The notes under the pieces are model-generated. The model was not told the origin of the DNA. It did not search any database and saw nothing but the letters and a program-made list of their open reading frames with translations. A stretch of DNA of 8,117 nt from Blastococcus sp. Its GTDB lineage: Bacteria; Actinomycetota; Actinomycetes; Mycobacteriales; Geodermatophilaceae. Of this stretch, positions 5,847 to 8,117 are shown one piece after another. A program made the translations under genes and the position numbers. The stretch covers positions 1 through 8,117 of the forward strand of contig JAOPUS010000286.1 of assembly GCA_025963345.1 (NCBI GenBank), written 5' to 3'. Each line of letters begins with the position of its first letter. Positions within the stretch are counted from its first letter, which is position 1.

Positions 5847-5862
5847 GGAGGACGGGGTCCTT
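5762..5862. repeat. GC-rich direct and inverted repeat cluster at the fprA 3' end
   Basis: GGCCCCGTCC occurs at 5762-5771 and 5780-5789, and GGACGGGGTCCTT at 5821-5833 and 5850-5862. The first pair is inverted relative to the second, with 9 bases pairing (GCCCCGTCC with GGACGGGGT, one G-T). Three copies lie within the fprA reading frame and encode its disordered tail; the fourth lies just past the stop codon. This looks like a small intergenic repeat that has become part of the coding sequence. Confidence 0.7.
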
Positions 5863-5868
5863 TCTCTC
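5849..5868 (+). terminator. Possible terminator after fprA
   Basis: Three bases past the fprA TGA, AGGAC-GGG-GTCCT forms a 5-base-pair stem with a 3-base loop, followed by the pyrimidine run TTCTCTC. The stem could lengthen by pairing with the upstream GGCCCCGTCC copies. It is short for a Rho-independent terminator, but it is in the right place between two convergent genes. Confidence 0.35.
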
Positions 5869-6943
5869 AGCCGAGCGCGGCCAGCAGGTCGCGAGCGGCT
5901 CCGTCGCTGGAGGCAGCGACGAACCGGAGGCGGGCCCCGGTGTCCGGGCCCAGCAGCACCGGCTCGCCGTCCGGGGTCAGCACGACTCCTCCGGCGGCCA
6001 GCAGGATCGCCAGCCCACCGGCGACGTCGTGCACGTGGCTGCCGCTGCGGTCCAGGTCGTGCCAGGCCGCCGCGGAGCCGTCGGCGACCAGGCACAGGTC
6101 GATCGCCGTGCACCCGGTGATCCGCACCCGGCGGGCCGTCGCGGGCACGACGACGCTGCCCCCACCGGGCGCGCTGGGGACGACGACGGTGCTCCCCGGC
6201 CGCGGTGCCACGGGGACACCGTCCCGCCGGGCACCCGCGCCGGCGCCCCCCTCCCACCGACGACCCGAGGAGAGATCCGCGACCAGCCCGGCGACCGGCC
6301 GGCCGCCGGAGACCAGCGCAGCGGAGAACGCCCACGGCGGCAGGCCGGCAGAGAAGTTGCCCGTGCCGTCGAGCGGGTCGAGCACCACCCATGGCTGCCC
6401 GTCCGCCACAGCACCGTCGGGTCGCTCCTCGCTGAGCACCGGCACGCCGAGCGGAGCGAGGACCTCGGCCGCGGCCGCGTGGGCTGCCTCGTCGGCGGCG
6501 ACCAGCGGGCTGCCGTCGTCCTTGGTGCGTTCCCCGCCGGCGTAGCGGGCCAGCGCGACCGCGATCTCCACCCGGGTGGCGGCGCGGGCGGCCAGGTGCC
6601 GGAATCGGTCGGCCAGAGGGGCGTCGTCCCGAGGTGCGGGGACGGCCACCGCCCGGCCGGTCGTGGCGTGGCAGATCTGGTCGCATCCCCAGGCCGCGGC
6701 GGCGGCCACGACCGCCGGGTGCTCCAGCGGGACGCCGGCGCGGTGCAGGACGACCGCCTCGGCCGTGCCGTCGCCGGCCCACTGCCGGCGCAGCAGCGCG
6801 GCCCCGCCCGTCCCGTCGGCCAGGAGCCGCAGCGCGGGCTCGACCAGGGCCGGGGCCAGCGCGACCACCGGCAGGCTGAGCCGTTCGGCCGCGGCCCGCA
6901 GTCCGCCGGTGGTCACCACCGTCCGCAGCTCCGGATCAGCCAC
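5867..6943 (-). CDS. Inositol monophosphatase-family protein with an unusual N-terminal extension
   Basis: A 358-residue protein. The part from about residue 112 to the end is a Mg-dependent phosphatase of the inositol monophosphatase/CysQ superfamily: TKDDGSPLVAADEAA (140-154), the metal ligands SEE (171-173) and DPLDGTGNF (189-197; Asp189, Asp192), and HVHDVAGGLAILLAAGG (303-319) with the third metal Asp306. All metal ligands are present, so it is probably active on a sugar phosphate, inositol phosphate or PAP-like substrate; which one cannot be told. Residues 1-110 are Ala/Val/Leu-rich and I do not recognise them; typical family members are 250-290 residues. The start is GTG at 6943, which overlaps the last 8 bases of ppc, and no Shine-Dalgarno precedes it, so translation probably depends on ribosomes finishing ppc. 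A later start would remove the extension, but the open frame and the coupling favour the long form. It ends 20 bases from the convergent fprA. Confidence 0.85.
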   Translation of the reverse strand: MADPELRTVVTTGGLRAAAERLSLPVVALAPALVEPALRLLADGTGGAALLRRQWAGDGTAEAVVLHRAGVPLEHPAVVAAAAAWGCDQICHATTGRAVAVPAPRDDAPLADRFRHLAARAATRVEIAVALARYAGGERTKDDGSPLVAADEAAHAAAAEVLAPLGVPVLSEERPDGAVADGQPWVVLDPLDGTGNFSAGLPPWAFSAALVSGGRPVAGLVADLSSGRRWEGGAGAGARRDGVPVAPRPGSTVVVPSAPGGGSVVVPATARRVRITGCTAIDLCLVADGSAAAWHDLDRSGSHVHDVAGGLAILLAAGGVVLTPDGEPVLLGPDTGARLRFVAASSDGAARDLLAALG

Positions 6944-8117
6944 TGTTGCGCAGGGCGGTCGCGATCCCGTTGATCGTCAGCTGGATGTTGCGGCGGGTCA
7001 GCTCGTCGTCGTCCCCGCCCCTGCGGCGGCGCAGCATCTCCACCTGCAGGTGGTGCAGCGGCTCGAGGTAGGGGAAACGGTTGCGGATCGAGCGGGCCAG
7101 CGACGGATTGTCGGCCAGCAGGTGGTCGTCGCCGGTGATCGCCAGCAGCATCCGGCAGGTGCGCTCGTGCTCGGCGGTGATCTGGTCGAACACCCGGGCA
7201 CGCAGGTCCTCGTCGGGCACCAGCTCGGCGTAGCGGGCGGCCAGCTCCAGGTCGGTCGTGGCCAGCACCATGCCCATGGTGGACAGCACGGTGCGGAAGA
7301 ACGGCCAGCGGCGGTGCAGCTCCTGCAGCCGGGCCAGCTTCTCGTCGTCACCGTCCACCCACTGCTCGAGCGCCGACCCGGTGCCGTACCAGCCGGGCAG
7401 CATGATCCGGGCCTGCGACCAGCTGAACACCCACGGGATGGCGCGCAGGTCGGCGATGGAGTTGCCCGCCTTGCGCGAGGGCGGCCGGCTCCCGATGTTG
7501 AGCTCGCCCAGCTCGGCGATGGGCGTCGCGGCGCGGAACCACTCGACGAAGCCGGGCGTCTCGTGCACGAGCGCCCGGTAGGCCTGCTGGGCGCGCTCGG
7601 CGAGATCGTCGAGCAGCGCGTAGGCCGGCTCGGCGTCGTCCCCCAGTCCCTCGATGTCGAGCAGGCTGGACTCGAGGGTGGCGGCGACCAGTGCCTCCAG
7701 GTTGCGGCGGGCCAGGTCGGGATCGGCGTACTTGGCCGCGATCACCTCGCCCTGCTCGGTGACCCGGAGCGCCCCGGCGACGGCGCCCGGGGGCTGTGCC
7801 CGGATCGCCTCGTAGCTGGGGCCGCCGCCCCGGCCCACAGTGCCGCCCCGGCCGTGGAAGAGCCGCAGCCGGATCCCCTCGTTGCGAGCCACCTCGACCA
7901 GGTCCAGCTCGGCCCGGTACAGCGCCCAGTTGGCCGCGAGGTAGCCGCCGTCCTTGTTGCTGTCGGAGTAGCCGAGCATGACCTCCTGCACGTCACCGCG
8001 GGAGGCCAGCAGCGAGCGGTACAGCGGCTGGTCGAGGACGGCGGTCAGCGTCGTCGCGGCCGCCCGGAGGTCGTCGATGGTCTCGAAGAGCGGGGAGATG
8101 CCGACCGAGCAGGTCGG
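6936..8117 (-). CDS. ppc: Phosphoenolpyruvate carboxylase, C-terminal part (5' end off window)
   Basis: The frame is open from the right edge (CCG ACC TGC...) to TGA at 6938-6936, giving the last 393 residues of an enzyme that is about 900 long in this group. It adds bicarbonate to PEP to form oxaloacetate, refilling the citrate cycle. Visible active-site motifs are VMLGYSDSNKDGGY (the conserved Lys; about 7979-7938), LFHGRGGTVGRGGGP (the Arg loop; about 7863-7819), the SRP...LRAIPWVFSWSQARIMLPGWYG block, the RNRFPYLEPLHHLQVEML block and the C-terminal LRNSG. Of the four aspartate-binding residues of E. coli PEPC, Arg587, Arg832 and Asn881 have clear counterparts, but the Lys773 position is Thr (codon ACG at 7259-7257, MVLATTDLELA against E. 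coli MVFAKADLWLA). The stop overlaps the start of the phosphatase gene by 8 bases. A GTG at 7991 is inside the gene and is not the start. Confidence 0.96.
   Translation of the reverse strand, partial: PTCSVGISPLFETIDDLRAAATTLTAVLDQPLYRSLLASRGDVQEVMLGYSDSNKDGGYLAANWALYRAELDLVEVARNEGIRLRLFHGRGGTVGRGGGPSYEAIRAQPPGAVAGALRVTEQGEVIAAKYADPDLARRNLEALVAATLESSLLDIEGLGDDAEPAYALLDDLAERAQQAYRALVHETPGFVEWFRAATPIAELGELNIGSRPPSRKAGNSIADLRAIPWVFSWSQARIMLPGWYGTGSALEQWVDGDDEKLARLQELHRRWPFFRTVLSTMGMVLATTDLELAARYAELVPDEDLRARVFDQITAEHERTCRMLLAITGDDHLLADNPSLARSIRNRFPYLEPLHHLQVEMLRRRRGGDDDELTRRNIQLTINGIATALRNSG

Noticed and set aside
5454..6973. A 442-codon minus-strand frame and a 376-codon plus-strand frame over the phosphatase gene
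   Set aside because: Both are shadows of the 5867-6943 gene in other frames: Arg/Gly-rich translations without motifs, whereas the chosen frame has every metal-binding motif of its family.
1..8117. CRISPR array, toxin-antitoxin, defence or secondary-metabolite genes
   Set aside because: I looked for spaced direct repeats and for small paired genes; the only repeats are the short ones listed, and every sizeable gene has an ordinary family assignment.

Overview
The window is about 70% GC, with dense genes, GTG starts, few intergenic gaps and at least two genes that may be read from leaderless transcripts. This points to a high-GC actinobacterium. The protein set (FprA-type ferredoxin reductase, mycobacterial-type Nei glycosylase, C-terminal LRNSG of PEP carboxylase) fits, and the style suggests Geodermatophilaceae or a near relative; that placement is inference from sequence flavour, not from a search.

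Layout. 1-693: a minus-strand operon of an ArsR-type repressor and an SRPBCC/AHSA1 protein (cut by the left edge), with a promoter-operator candidate in front. 834-1373: a decayed IS256/Mutator-family insertion sequence whose transposase lacks its N-terminal half, has an internal deletion and carries a frameshift. 1374-1594: a non-coding stretch with short repeats. 1595-1670: tRNA-Arg(CCT) on the minus strand with an encoded CCA. 1852-3972: three plus-strand genes, a small NATD1-like acetyltransferase, an endonuclease VIII (nei) and a secreted GH25-like protein. 3979-4287: a minus-strand antibiotic-biosynthesis-monooxygenase-fold protein. 4359-5846: fprA on the plus strand, ending in a GC-rich repeat cluster. 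5867-8117: a minus-strand pair, PEP carboxylase (ppc, N-terminal part off the right edge) overlapping an inositol-monophosphatase-family gene by 8 bases.

How it fits together. Most of the window is chromosomal housekeeping: base-excision repair (nei), anaplerosis (ppc), low-potential electron transfer (fprA). The accessory part is the stretch beside the tRNA, where a dead IS sits about 220 bases from the tRNA 3' end. I see no defence system, CRISPR array or biosynthetic cluster. The most notable single observation is that the PEP carboxylase appears to have lost one of the four residues that bind the feedback inhibitor aspartate (the Lys773 position of the E. coli enzyme is Thr), with the other three kept. 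Other points worth a look are the ArsR promoter with a perfect palindrome between -35 and -10 and a predicted leaderless start, the unexplained N-terminal 110 residues of the phosphatase, and the repeats that encode the tail of FprA.
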